Shown here: positions 1 through 10,681 of the stretch, one piece after another | Numbering within the stretch: position 1 is the stretch's first letter | How the letters are laid out: every line of letters begins with the position of its first letter | DNA from: Trichomonas vaginalis G3 | Taxonomy: Eukaryota; Parabasalia; Trichomonadida; Trichomonadidae | Length of the DNA: 64,000 nt | NCBI RefSeq assembly: GCF_026262505.1 | Contig: NC_067204.1 | Location: forward strand, 20,677,300-20,741,299 | Reading direction: 5' to 3' | Notes under the pieces: generated by a model | Told to the model about the DNA's origin: nothing | Seen by the model: the letters and a program-made list of their open reading frames with translations, nothing else | The model's database searches: none | Made by a program: the position numbers and the translations under genes

Positions 1-697
1 GAGGATGGGCTGCAAATTGGTACTGGCAACCAGGAAATAATGGAGCAGGGAGCGGAGGTGGCCAAACCGCCGTCATGTTTTGCAGAATGATCTTTGGCAT
101 CGTGTAATTGTGAGCGGCGGTGGTGGCGGTTCTGACAACTGTCCTGCTCATCAGACTGAATTTATGGGAGCTGATGATGGTTCCGGCGGTGCTGGTGGTT
201 GTTTTACAGCTCAAGGGTTTTGGATTAATGGTGAATTAAAATCGAGTCATGTAGCAAATTCCACCTACGGCTTCAGTTTCGGTTCTGGTGAATCTGCTCA
301 AAAAGACGGCTCTAAGAATCAATGGGGAGTTAAACGAGGTGAAATGGAAAGCGACAGACCAGGATCAGGTAGCGGATGGTTTGGTGGATTCGCTGGACAC
401 CATGGTGATGGTGGTTCTGGCGGTGGAAGTTCGTGGGTGCTGTCGAAAAATGCAGTCATTCCTCCCGGAGAAATCCAAGCATATGACAGTTTTTATAATC
501 CAATTGGAAAACATCCATATGCATTCCTTAACCACGAGTACACATTTAGTGACATTAAATCGTATCCCGGAATCCGGGAAGGCCATGGTCGCTTAATTAT
601 CACAATTCTCGACAACGTTAAACTTCAAACACAAAACATCCAATGTTTGCACGATTTTAACTTTATGCTTCTTTATATCATTCTTATTGAGAAATAA
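1..697 (+). pseudogene. Glycine-rich family protein, copy 1 (5' end outside window, frame broken)
   Basis: This is the 3' 60% of the first array copy, cut by the window edge. It matches copy 2 from about position 1427 onward. A run of five T in the intact copies is four T here (about 79-82), which shifts the frame upstream of residues equivalent to MFLQNDLWHR. A G-to-T change near 200 gives Cys in a glycine run. Downstream the frame is open to the shared stop at 695-697. Given the homopolymer context, a sequencing or assembly error is as likely as a real break. Confidence 0.8.
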
Positions 698-973
698 AAC
701 CTATGTGTCTTTATGTGTAATGATGACCATAGTGAATAGAATAATGAATAATTTATGGAATAATAATATAGAATCACATGTTCGTTTACAATATGCTAAA
801 AACAATATGAGGATTGAAGATTGTGAAACTAGCTAGTGCAAAACTTATAATTGAAAATCTAAAAAAATTAGATTAGCAAATCAAATTGACTAATGTATAA
901 ATCATGACATTTTTAAATTGAGTTTGATCTGCCATTTTTTTACAATGATGACTCAGATTAACTACTTTGACTA
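698..973 (+). promoter_or_regulatory. Array spacer with conserved leader and short upstream ORF
   Basis: The ~276-bp spacer between gene copies is A+T-rich and nearly identical before copies 2, 3, 5, 6 and 8. Its 3' end carries CCATTTTTTTACA (932-944), which resembles the trichomonad initiator (TCAYTW) with one mismatch. A ten-codon frame follows at 945-974 (MMTQINYFD, stop). Its stop overlaps the gene's ATG as TAATG (972-976). A stop-start overlap suggests reinitiation, or else the short frame is not used. In copies 4 and 7 this leader is interrupted by a transposon. Confidence 0.5.
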
Positions 974-2119
974 ATGATATCCTACTATTTAGAAAATAAT
1001 CCGTCAAGTAAAGGTAAGGTTAGCATCGATGAGGTCACACAGACATATAAATTCGATTATCCGTGTGAATCATATTCTGATTGCACCGAGTATGTCATCC
1101 ATTTATCACCCGGCCTATACAAATTTGAGTTATTTGGTGCCTCAGGCGGTGCCTGCACAAACAGAACCTCATTATTCATGAATTCAGATGGTAATTGCAC
1201 GCACCGCGAAGCTGCCTTCCTTTATGGCGGAAATGCTGTTTGCCGTCAGATTGTTAACCGTGGTGGTGCTGGCGGTTACATATCAGGCATTATAAAAATC
1301 CTCCACAAAATAACCGCTTTTGCCACTATCGGCGGAAAAGGAATCCATACTTGTACCCGAGCTTCAGCAAATCAAGACTCCGATTACTACCCATCAAACA
1401 TGGTGAAAGGCGGATATGGAGGTGGAGGATGGGCTGCAAATTGGTACTGGCAACCAGGAAATAATGGAGCAGGGAGCGGAGGTGGCCAAACCGCCGTCAT
1501 GTTTTTGCAGAATGATCTTTGGCATCGTGTAATTGTGAGCGGCGGTGGTGGCGGTTCTGACAACTGTCCTGCTCATCAGACTGAATTTATGGGAGCTGAT
1601 GATGGTTCCGGCGGTGCTGGTGGTTTTACAGCTCAAGGGTTTTGGATTAATGGTGAATTAAAATCGAGTCATGTAGCAAATTCCACCTACGGCTTCAGTT
1701 TCGGTTCTGGTGAATCTGCTCAAAAAGACGGCTCTAAGAATCAATGGGGAGTTAAACGAGGTGAAATGGAAAGCGACAGACCAGGATCAGGTAGCGGATG
1801 GTTTGGTGGATTCGCTGGACACCATGGTGATGGTGGTTCTGGCGGTGGAAGTTCGTGGGTGCTGTCGAAAAATGCAGTCATTCCTCCCGGAGAAATCCAA
1901 GCATATGACAGTTTTTATAATCCAATTGGAAAACATCCATATGCATTCCTTAACCACGAGTACACATTTAGTGACATTAAATCGTATCCCGGAATCCGGG
2001 AAGGCCATGGTCGCTTAATTATCACAATTCTCGACAACGTTAAACTTCAAACACAAAACATCCAATGTTTGCACGATTTTAACTTTATGCTTCTTTATAT
2101 CATTCTTATTGAGAAATAA
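974..2119 (+). CDS. Glycine-rich (ALK/LTK-like Gly-rich domain) protein, copy 2
   Basis: This 381-aa protein of unknown function begins MISYYLENNPSS. The core from about residue 45 has a GLYKFELFGASGG strand, then repeated GGxGGG clusters alternating with aromatic-rich stretches up to GGGSSWVL (~residue 295). That layout resembles the glycine-rich domain of ALK/LTK receptor kinases, but no kinase is present. At least ten cysteines and several NxS/T sites suggest an extracellular or lumenal fold, yet no clear N-terminal signal peptide is seen; the C-terminus is hydrophobic (FNFMLLYIIL). It lacks one Gly of the GGAGGGF run present in copies 4-6. The start fits the family and follows TAA directly. 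I recall similar proteins as a large trichomonad family; the function is not known to me. Confidence 0.85.
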   Translation: MISYYLENNPSSKGKVSIDEVTQTYKFDYPCESYSDCTEYVIHLSPGLYKFELFGASGGACTNRTSLFMNSDGNCTHREAAFLYGGNAVCRQIVNRGGAGGYISGIIKILHKITAFATIGGKGIHTCTRASANQDSDYYPSNMVKGGYGGGGWAANWYWQPGNNGAGSGGGQTAVMFLQNDLWHRVIVSGGGGGSDNCPAHQTEFMGADDGSGGAGGFTAQGFWINGELKSSHVANSTYGFSFGSGESAQKDGSKNQWGVKRGEMESDRPGSGSGWFGGFAGHHGDGGSGGGSSWVLSKNAVIPPGEIQAYDSFYNPIGKHPYAFLNHEYTFSDIKSYPGIREGHGRLIITILDNVKLQTQNIQCLHDFNFMLLYIILIEK

Positions 2120-2388
2120 AACCTATGTGTCTTTATGTGTAATGATGACCATAGTGAATAGAATAATGAATAATTTATGGAATAATAATATAGAATCACA
2201 TGTTCGTTTACAATATGCTAAAAACAATATGAGGATTGAAGATTGTGAAACTAGCTAGTTATATTGAAAATCTAAAAAAATTAGATTAGGCAAATCAAAA
2301 TTGACTAATGTATAAATCATGACATTTTTAAATTGAGTTTGATCTGCCATTTTTTTACAATGATGACTCAGATTAACTACTTTGACTA

Positions 2389-3536
2389 ATGATATCCTAC
2401 TATTTAGAAAATAATCCGTCAAGTAAAGGTAAGGTTAGCATCGATGAGGTCACACAGACATATAAATTCGATTATCCGTGTGAATCATATTCTGATTGCA
2501 CCGAGTATGTCATCCATTTATCACCCGGCCTATACAAATTTGAGTTATTTGGTGCCTCAGGCGGTGCCTGCACAAACAGAACCTCATTATTCATGAATTC
2601 AGATGGTAATTGCACGCACCGCGAAGCTGCCTTCCTTTATGGCGGAAATGCTGTTTGCCGTCAGATTGTTAACCGTGGTGGTGCTGGCGGTTACATATCA
2701 GGCATTATAAAAATCCTCCACAAAATAACCGCTTTTGCCACTATCGGCGGAAAAGGAATCCATACTTGTACCCGAGCTTCAGCAAATCAAGACTCCGATT
2801 ACTACCCATCAAACATGGTGAAAGGCGGATATGGAGGTGGAGGATGGGCTGCAAATTGGTACTGGCAACCAGGAAATAATGGAGCAGGGAGCGGAGGTGG
2901 CCAAACCGCCGTCATGTTTTTGCAGAATGATCTTTGGCATCGTGTAATTGTGAGCGGCGGTGGTGGCGGTTTGACAACTGTCCTGCTCATCAGACTGAAT
3001 TTATGGGAGCTGATGATGGTTCCGGCGGTGCTGGTGGTGGTTTTACAGCTCAAGGGTTTTGGATTAATGGTGAATTAAAATCGAGTCATGTAGCAAATTC
3101 CACCTACGGCTTCAGTTTCGGTTCTGGTGAATCTGCTCAAAAAGACGGCTCTAAGAATCAATGGGGAGTTAAACGAGGTGAAATGGAAAGCGACAGACCA
3201 GGATCAGGTAGCGGATGGTTTGGTGGATTCGCTGGACACCATGGTGATGGTGGTTCTGGCGGTGGAAGTTCGTGGGTGCTGTCGAAAAATGCAGTCATTC
3301 CTCCCGGAGAAATCCAAGCATATGACAGTTTTTATAATCCAATTGGAAAACATCCATATGCATTCCTTAACCACGAGTACACATTTAGTGACATTAAATC
3401 GTATCCCGGAATCCGGGAAGGCCATGGTCGCTTAATTATCACAATTCTCGACAACGTTAAACTTCAAACACAAAACATCCAATGTTTGCACGATTTTAAC
3501 TTTATGCTTCTTTATATCATTCTTATTGAAAAATAA
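2389..3536 (+). pseudogene. Glycine-rich family protein, copy 3 (one frameshift)
   Basis: This copy is identical in plan to copy 2 but one base is missing near 2971 (GGTTTGACAAC where others have GGTTCTGACAAC). The first frame therefore leaves the family sequence after the SGGGGG stretch and stops at 3078. The second part is open to the normal stop at 3536. Its 3' end reads GAAAAATAAAGCC instead of GAGAAATAAAACC, a variant shared with copy 6. That marks it as the last gene of a higher-order unit. A single missing base in an otherwise perfect copy could be a sequencing error. Confidence 0.8.
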
Positions 3537-3994
3537 AGCCAATCTAAAGAATCTGATTCAATTAATTTTTTTTTATCCAAATAATCATCAAAATCGCAAA
3601 TTCGCAACAATATTTATGATGGCATTTATTCCATCTAGAATCCCTTTATGAAATGAGTTCAAAAAAATCCGGATTTTCTAAATAACCTTTTTACTGGGAT
3701 TTAATAAACACAACTGAATAGCAATAACAATGCGTTTTTATTCGTAACGATGGTCTTAGCTGAAAGAAAAAAGAATTTTGAATAATTTTTGAAACAACAA
3801 TATAAAATCACCTGCTCGTTTACGATATGCTAAAAACAATATAAGGATTGTTGTACAATCTATTGCAAAACTTATGTTTGATAATCTAAAAATAAAAAAA
3901 TAGATTGGGCAAATCAAAATTAACTAATGCATAAATCATGACATTTTTAAATTGAGTTTGATCTGCCATTTTTTACAATGACGACTTCGATTAA
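3537..3994. other. Long spacer after copy 3, before the transposon
   Basis: The first ~180 bp (from AGCCAATCTAAAG) has no counterpart in the short spacers. The second half is a diverged version of the ordinary spacer, recognisable by ATATGCTAAAAACAATAT and the TTGAGTTTGATCTGCC block. The same ~458-bp sequence recurs at 9110-9568. No gene is seen. Confidence 0.7.
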
Positions 3995-5091
3995 GGGTCC
4001 ACTGTAAAAATTGAAAGTCTCTCAAAATTGAGAGGTGATTTGCAAATAATCGTTATCGTCATTTTTCGAAAATCCACTTTTCCTAGTGTTCTGATTAATA
4101 TTATGTGAATACAACAATGAAGCATATGTTTCAATAAGATGGTAATATATTCTATCACTTCAAATCTCATAAAAATTGCAAAATCAGTGAGTTTTATAAG
4201 AACATGATTTTTTCGAATTTTTTCGCTTTTGGATGCGTGTTTTGAAAAATAGATATTTTCGAATTTTAATTTTATCTTAAGTATAAGTTTTATATTAGGA
4301 ATTTTTTGACCTATTTCCAATCATTAATTCCAATGTTTTTCAAGGAATTTAATTGAGAAGAAATTAGGAATTTCGCTTTAATGCCATTACAAACTAATAT
4401 TATGATGCATAATATATATATTTATTGAGGCTAATGCCGGGATATCTTGCATTTAAAAAAAATTCAAAGAATTGACAATTGGATAGCACAAATTTAATTC
4501 CCTGGACAAAGTATTATTGCTTATATATTCAAAACATTATCCTTAGTTTAGATATGTTGGCCAAAAATTTTCGTGTTATTTTTTGTGTTTAAGCATAAAT
4601 TATGTATTTACTTATGAAAAATAAGCATTTTATTCATTATCATAAAGATATACCATAACAATTGATAAATTTTTTTTTAAAAAAAATTGTGTATTTTAGT
4701 GGGTATTATTCTGGATAATGCCAATTTTTACAAGATTTAATATTAACCATATCAATAGCTGACTCAATGTAAAAATTTAGATATTATTTTTTCATTAATC
4801 AAACTTTGATAAATTTTAGTATAATGAACGATTTTGTTTCGTGTATGATACAGAAATAAAAAGCTTAATTAATATCATTTTGCATTTTTTAAAGGATGTT
4901 AGAGTACATCTACATTAAAAAATCAGATTTGAACTGCGATACTGCATCAAATTGATGCATATCCGATAAGGATCTCAAAAGAGTAAAGTTAATTTTTTTG
5001 TGTTTTTTTAAGTTTTGGGCCTTAGTAAAACACCATCTCGAGCAATATTTTTGGGACGACGATAGACCTTATTTGGCCTTACAGTGGACCC
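3995..5091. mobile_element. Non-autonomous DNA transposon (MITE-like), copy A
   Basis: Perfect 13-bp terminal inverted repeats (GGGTCCACTGTAA and its complement at 5079-5091) bound 1,097 bp of A+T-rich DNA with no credible transposase. Comparison with the uninterrupted spacer (GATTAACTAC) shows that TTAA is present once in the empty site and on both sides here (3991-3994, 5092-5095). This fits a TTAA-targeting piggyBac-like element. A TA duplication with ends AGGGTCC (Tc1/mariner-like) fits equally well. The insertion lies 13 bp before the ATG of copy 4. Confidence 0.85.
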
Positions 5092-5107
5092 TTAACTACT
5101 TTGACTA

Positions 5108-6256
5108 ATGATATCCTACTATTTAGAAAATAATCCGTCAAGTAAAGGTAAGGTTAGCATCGATGAGGTCACACAGACATATAAATTCGATTATCCGTGT
5201 GAATCATATTCTGATTGCACCGAGTATGTCATCCATTTATCACCCGGCCTATACAAATTTGAGTTATTTGGTGCCTCAGGCGGTGCCTGCACAAACAGAA
5301 CCTCATTATTCATGAATTCAGATGGTAATTGCACGCACCGCGAAGCTGCCTTCCTTTATGGCGGAAATGCTGTTTGCCGTCAGATTGTTAACCGTGGTGG
5401 TGCTGGCGGTTACATATCAGGCATTATAAAAATCCTCCACAAAATAACCGCTTTTGCCACTATCGGCGGAAAAGGAATCCATACTTGTACCCGAGCTTCA
5501 GCAAATCAAGACTCCGATTACTACCCATCAAACATGGTGAAAGGCGGATATGGAGGTGGAGGATGGGCTGCAAATTGGTACTGGCAACCAGGAAATAATG
5601 GAGCAGGGAGCGGAGGTGGCCAAACCGCCGTCATGTTTTTGCAGAATGATCTTTGGCATCGTGTAATTGTGAGCGGCGGTGGTGGCGGTTCTGACAACTG
5701 TCCTGCTCATCAGACTGAATTTATGGGAGCTGATGATGGTTCCGGCGGTGCTGGTGGTGGTTTTACAGCTCAAGGGTTTTGGATTAATGGTGAATTAAAA
5801 TCGAGTCATGTAGCAAATTCCACCTACGGCTTCAGTTTCGGTTCTGGTGAATCTGCTCAAAAAGACGGCTCTAAGAATCAATGGGGAGTTAAACGAGGTG
5901 AAATGGAAAGCGACAGACCAGGATCAGGTAGCGGATGGTTTGGTGGATTCGCTGGACACCATGGTGATGGTGGTTCTGGCGGTGGAAGTTCGTGGGTGCT
6001 GTCGAAAAATGCAGTCATTCCTCCCGGAGAAATCCAAGCATATGACAGTTTTTATAATCCAATTGGAAAACATCCATATGCATTCCTTAACCACGAGTAC
6101 ACATTTAGTGACATTAAATCGTATCCCGGAATCCGGGAAGGCCATGGTCGCTTAATTATCACAATTCTCGACAACGTTAAACTTCAAACACAAAACATCC
6201 AATGTTTGCACGATTTTAACTTTATGCTTCTTTATATCATTCTTATTGAGAAATAA
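5108..6256 (+). CDS. Glycine-rich family protein, copy 4
   Basis: An intact 382-aa copy, one Gly longer than copy 2 in the GGAGGGF run. Domain plan as in copy 2: N-terminal Cys-rich segment, beta/Gly-rich core at about residues 45-300, and a hydrophobic C-terminal tail. Its leader differs from most copies: the transposon at 3995-5091 separates the ATG from the usual upstream block, leaving only ~16 bp of native leader. It may therefore be silent or driven from transposon sequence. Confidence 0.87.
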   Translation: MISYYLENNPSSKGKVSIDEVTQTYKFDYPCESYSDCTEYVIHLSPGLYKFELFGASGGACTNRTSLFMNSDGNCTHREAAFLYGGNAVCRQIVNRGGAGGYISGIIKILHKITAFATIGGKGIHTCTRASANQDSDYYPSNMVKGGYGGGGWAANWYWQPGNNGAGSGGGQTAVMFLQNDLWHRVIVSGGGGGSDNCPAHQTEFMGADDGSGGAGGGFTAQGFWINGELKSSHVANSTYGFSFGSGESAQKDGSKNQWGVKRGEMESDRPGSGSGWFGGFAGHHGDGGSGGGSSWVLSKNAVIPPGEIQAYDSFYNPIGKHPYAFLNHEYTFSDIKSYPGIREGHGRLIITILDNVKLQTQNIQCLHDFNFMLLYIILIEK

Positions 6257-6534
6257 AACCTATGTGTCTTTATGTGTAATGATGACCATAGTGAATAGAA
6301 TAATGAATAATTTATGGAATAATAATATAGAATCACATGTTCGTTTACAATATGCTAAAAACAATATGAGGATTGAAGATTGTGAAACTAGCTAGTGCAA
6401 AACTTATAATTGAAAATCTAAAAAAATTAGATTAGGCAAATCAAAATTGACTAATGTATAAATCATGACATTTTTAAATTGAGTTTGATCTGCCATTTTT
6501 TTACAATGATGACTCAGATTAACTACTTTGACTA

Positions 6535-7683
6535 ATGATATCCTACTATTTAGAAAATAATCCGTCAAGTAAAGGTAAGGTTAGCATCGATGAGGTCACA
6601 CAGACATATAAATTCGATTATCCGTGTGAATCATATTCTGATTGCACCGAGTATGTCATCCATTTATCACCCGGCCTATACAAATTTGAGTTATTTGGTG
6701 CCTCAGGCGGTGCCTGCACAAACAGAACCTCATTATTCATGAATTCAGATGGTAATTGCACGCACCGCGAAGCTGCCTTCCTTTATGGCGGAAATGCTGT
6801 TTGCCGTCAGATTGTTAACCGTGGTGGTGCTGGCGGTTACATATCAGGCATTATAAAAATCCTCCACAAAATAACCGCTTTTGCCACTATCGGCGGAAAA
6901 GGAATCCATACTTGTACCCGAGCTTCAGCAAATCAAGACTCCGATTACTACCCATCAAACATGGTGAAAGGCGGATATGGAGGTGGAGGATGGGCTGCAA
7001 ATTGGTACTGGCAACCAGGAAATAATGGAGCAGGGAGCGGAGGTGGCCAAACCGCCGTCATGTTTTTGCAGAATGATCTTTGGCATCGTGTAATTGTGAG
7101 CGGCGGTGGTGGCGGTTCTGACAACTGTCCTGCTCATCAGACTGAATTTATGGGAGCTGATGATGGTTCCGGCGGTGCTGGTGGTGGTTTTACAGCTCAA
7201 GGGTTTTGGATTAATGGTGAATTAAAATCGAGTCATGTAGCAAATTCCACCTACGGCTTCAGTTTCGGTTCTGGTGAATCTGCTCAAAAAGACGGCTCTA
7301 AGAATCAATGGGGAGTTAAACGAGGTGAAATGGAAAGCGACAGACCAGGATCAGGTAGCGGATGGTTTGGTGGATTCGCTGGACACCATGGTGATGGTGG
7401 TTCTGGCGGTGGAAGTTCGTGGGTGCTGTCGAAAAATGCAGTCATTCCTCCCGGAGAAATCCAAGCATATGACAGTTTTTATAATCCAATTGGAAAACAT
7501 CCATATGCATTCCTTAACCACGAGTACACATTTAGTGACATTAAATCGTATCCCGGAATCCGGGAAGGCCATGGTCGCTTAATTATCACAATTCTCGACA
7601 ACGTTAAACTTCAAACACAAAACATCCAATGTTTGCACGATTTTAACTTTATGCTTCTTTATATCATTCTTATTGAGAAATAA
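6535..7683 (+). CDS. Glycine-rich family protein, copy 5
   Basis: An intact 382-aa copy whose translation is identical to copies 4 and 6. It keeps the full leader with the short upstream frame overlapping its ATG. Together with copy 6 it is the best candidate for a normally expressed array member. Function unknown; the ALK/LTK-like Gly-rich domain suggests a surface or secreted binding role, which is inference. Confidence 0.88.
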   Translation: MISYYLENNPSSKGKVSIDEVTQTYKFDYPCESYSDCTEYVIHLSPGLYKFELFGASGGACTNRTSLFMNSDGNCTHREAAFLYGGNAVCRQIVNRGGAGGYISGIIKILHKITAFATIGGKGIHTCTRASANQDSDYYPSNMVKGGYGGGGWAANWYWQPGNNGAGSGGGQTAVMFLQNDLWHRVIVSGGGGGSDNCPAHQTEFMGADDGSGGAGGGFTAQGFWINGELKSSHVANSTYGFSFGSGESAQKDGSKNQWGVKRGEMESDRPGSGSGWFGGFAGHHGDGGSGGGSSWVLSKNAVIPPGEIQAYDSFYNPIGKHPYAFLNHEYTFSDIKSYPGIREGHGRLIITILDNVKLQTQNIQCLHDFNFMLLYIILIEK

Positions 7684-7960
7684 AACCTATGTGTCTTTAT
7701 GTGTAATGATGACCATAGTGAATAGAATAATGAATAATTTATGGAATAATAATATAGAATCACATGTTCGTTTACAATATGCTAAAAACAATATGAGGAT
7801 TGAAGATTGTGAAACTAGCTAGTGCAAAACTTATAATTGAAAATCTAAAAAAATTAGATTAGGCAAATCAAAATTGACTAATGTATAAATCATGACATTT
7901 TTAAATTGAGTTTGATCTGCCATTTTTTACAATGATGACTCAGATTAACTACTTTGACTA

Positions 7961-9109
7961 ATGATATCCTACTATTTAGAAAATAATCCGTCAAGTAAAG
8001 GTAAGGTTAGCATCGATGAGGTCACACAGACATATAAATTCGATTATCCGTGTGAATCATATTCTGATTGCACCGAGTATGTCATCCATTTATCACCCGG
8101 CCTATACAAATTTGAGTTATTTGGTGCCTCAGGCGGTGCCTGCACAAACAGAACCTCATTATTCATGAATTCAGATGGTAATTGCACGCACCGCGAAGCT
8201 GCCTTCCTTTATGGCGGAAATGCTGTTTGCCGTCAGATTGTTAACCGTGGTGGTGCTGGCGGTTACATATCAGGCATTATAAAAATCCTCCACAAAATAA
8301 CCGCTTTTGCCACTATCGGCGGAAAAGGAATCCATACTTGTACCCGAGCTTCAGCAAATCAAGACTCCGATTACTACCCATCAAACATGGTGAAAGGCGG
8401 ATATGGAGGTGGAGGATGGGCTGCAAATTGGTACTGGCAACCAGGAAATAATGGAGCAGGGAGCGGAGGTGGCCAAACCGCCGTCATGTTTTTGCAGAAT
8501 GATCTTTGGCATCGTGTAATTGTGAGCGGCGGTGGTGGCGGTTCTGACAACTGTCCTGCTCATCAGACTGAATTTATGGGAGCTGATGATGGTTCCGGCG
8601 GTGCTGGTGGTGGTTTTACAGCTCAAGGGTTTTGGATTAATGGTGAATTAAAATCGAGTCATGTAGCAAATTCCACCTACGGCTTCAGTTTCGGTTCTGG
8701 TGAATCTGCTCAAAAAGACGGCTCTAAGAATCAATGGGGAGTTAAACGAGGTGAAATGGAAAGCGACAGACCAGGATCAGGTAGCGGATGGTTTGGTGGA
8801 TTCGCTGGACACCATGGTGATGGTGGTTCTGGCGGTGGAAGTTCGTGGGTGCTGTCGAAAAATGCAGTCATTCCTCCCGGAGAAATCCAAGCATATGACA
8901 GTTTTTATAATCCAATTGGAAAACATCCATATGCATTCCTTAACCACGAGTACACATTTAGTGACATTAAATCGTATCCCGGAATCCGGGAAGGCCATGG
9001 TCGCTTAATTATCACAATTCTCGACAACGTTAAACTTCAAACACAAAACATCCAATGTTTGCACGATTTTAACTTTATGCTTCTTTATATCATTCTTATT
9101 GAAAAATAA
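7961..9109 (+). CDS. Glycine-rich family protein, copy 6
   Basis: An intact 382-aa copy with the same translation as copies 4 and 5. It has a complete leader. The 3' end carries the GAAAAATAAAGCC variant and is followed by the long spacer and transposon copy B, exactly as copy 3 is followed by copy A. This confirms the higher-order unit. Confidence 0.88.
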   Translation: MISYYLENNPSSKGKVSIDEVTQTYKFDYPCESYSDCTEYVIHLSPGLYKFELFGASGGACTNRTSLFMNSDGNCTHREAAFLYGGNAVCRQIVNRGGAGGYISGIIKILHKITAFATIGGKGIHTCTRASANQDSDYYPSNMVKGGYGGGGWAANWYWQPGNNGAGSGGGQTAVMFLQNDLWHRVIVSGGGGGSDNCPAHQTEFMGADDGSGGAGGGFTAQGFWINGELKSSHVANSTYGFSFGSGESAQKDGSKNQWGVKRGEMESDRPGSGSGWFGGFAGHHGDGGSGGGSSWVLSKNAVIPPGEIQAYDSFYNPIGKHPYAFLNHEYTFSDIKSYPGIREGHGRLIITILDNVKLQTQNIQCLHDFNFMLLYIILIEK

Positions 9110-9568
9110 AGCCAATCTAAAGAATCTGATTCAATTAATTTTTTTTTATCCAAATAATCATCAAAATCGCAAATTCGCAACAATATTTATGATGGCATTT
9201 ATTCCATCTAGAATCCCTTTATGAAATGAGTTCAAAAAAAATCCGGATTTTCTAAATAACCTTTTTACTGGGATTTAATAAACACAACTGAATAGCAATA
9301 ACAATGCGTTTTTATTCGTAACGATGGTCTTAGCTGAAAGAAAAAAGAATTTTGAATAATTTTTGAAACAACAATATAAAATCACCTGCTCGTTTACGAT
9401 ATGCTAAAAACAATATAAGGATTGTTGTACAATCTATTGCAAAACTTATGTTTGATAATCTAAAAATAAAAAAATAGATTGGGCAAATCAAAATTAACTA
9501 ATGCATAAATCATGACATTTTTAAATTGAGTTTGATCTGCCATTTTTTACAATGACGACTTCGATTAA
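9110..9568. other. Long spacer after copy 6, before transposon B
   Basis: This is the near-identical second occurrence of the spacer at 3537-3994, differing by one base in an A run near 9233. No gene is seen. It was duplicated together with the flanking gene and transposon. Confidence 0.7.
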
Positions 9569-10665
9569 GGGTCCACTGTAAAAATTGAAAGTCTCTCAAA
9601 ATTTAGAGGTGATTTGCAAATAATCGTTATCGTCATTTTTCGAAAATCCACTTTTCCTAGTGTTCTGATTAATATTATGTGAATACAACAATGAAGCATA
9701 TGTTTCAATAAGATGGTAATATATTCTATCACTTCAAATCTCATAAAAATTGCAAAATCAGTGAGTTTTTTATAAGAACATGATTTTTTCGAATTTTTTC
9801 GCTTTTGGATGCGTGTTTTGAAAAATAGATATTTTCGAATTTTAATTTTATCTTAAGTATAAGTTTTATATTAGGAATTTTTTGACCTATTTCCAATCAT
9901 TAATTCCAATGTTTTTCAAGGAATTTAATTGAGAAGAAATTAGGAATTTCGCTTTAATGCCATTACAAACTAATATTATGATGCATAATATATATATTTA
10001 TTGAGGCTAATGCCGGGATATCTTGCATTTAAAAAAAATTCAAAGAATTGACAATTGGATAGCACAAATTTAATTCCCTGGACAAAGTATTATTGCTTAT
10101 ATATTCAAAACATTATCCTTAGTTTAGATATGTTGGCCAAAAATTTTCGTGTTATTTTTTGTGTTTAAGCATAAATTATGTATTTACTTATGAAAAATAA
10201 GCATTTTATTCATTATCATAAAGATATACCATAACAATTGATAAATTTTTTTTTAAAAAAAATTGTGTATTTTAGTGGGTATTATTCTGGATAATGCCAA
10301 TTTTTACAAGATTTAATATTAACCATATCAATAGCTGACTCAATGTAAAAATTTAGATATTATTTTTTCATTAATCAAACTTTGATAAATTTTAGTATAA
10401 TGAACGATTTTGTTTCGTGTATGATACAGAAATAAAAAGCTTAATTAATATCATTTTGCATTTTTTAAAGGATGTTAGAGTACATCTACATTAAAAAATC
10501 AGATTTGAACTGCGATACTGCATCAAATTGATGCATATCCGATAAGGATCTCAAAAGAGTAAAGTTAATTTTTTTTGTTTTTTAAGTTTTGGGCCTTAGT
10601 AAAACACCATCTCGAGCAATATTTTTGGGACGACGATAGACCTTATTTGGCCTTACAGTGGACCC
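9569..10665. mobile_element. Non-autonomous DNA transposon (MITE-like), copy B
   Basis: Same 1,097-bp length and 13-bp inverted ends as copy A, with the same TTAA flanks (9565-9568, 10666-10669) and the same insertion point relative to the downstream gene. Only a few internal differences are seen, for example one base in the AATTTAGAGG stretch and in T and A runs. Shared flanks show that this copy arose by segmental duplication of the array, not by a second transposition. Confidence 0.85.
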
Positions 10666-10681
10666 TTAACTACTTTGACTA

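Noticed and set aside
1787-2008. Minus-strand and +2-frame ORFs repeated in every glycine-rich copy
   Set aside because: They recur only because the gene recurs; the main frame has the recognisable domain and its own leader.
3991-4320. 109-codon minus-strand ORF inside the transposon as a transposase remnant
   Set aside because: Composition is that of random A+T-rich DNA (Ile/Lys/Phe), no DDE-type motif, and it starts within the inverted repeat.
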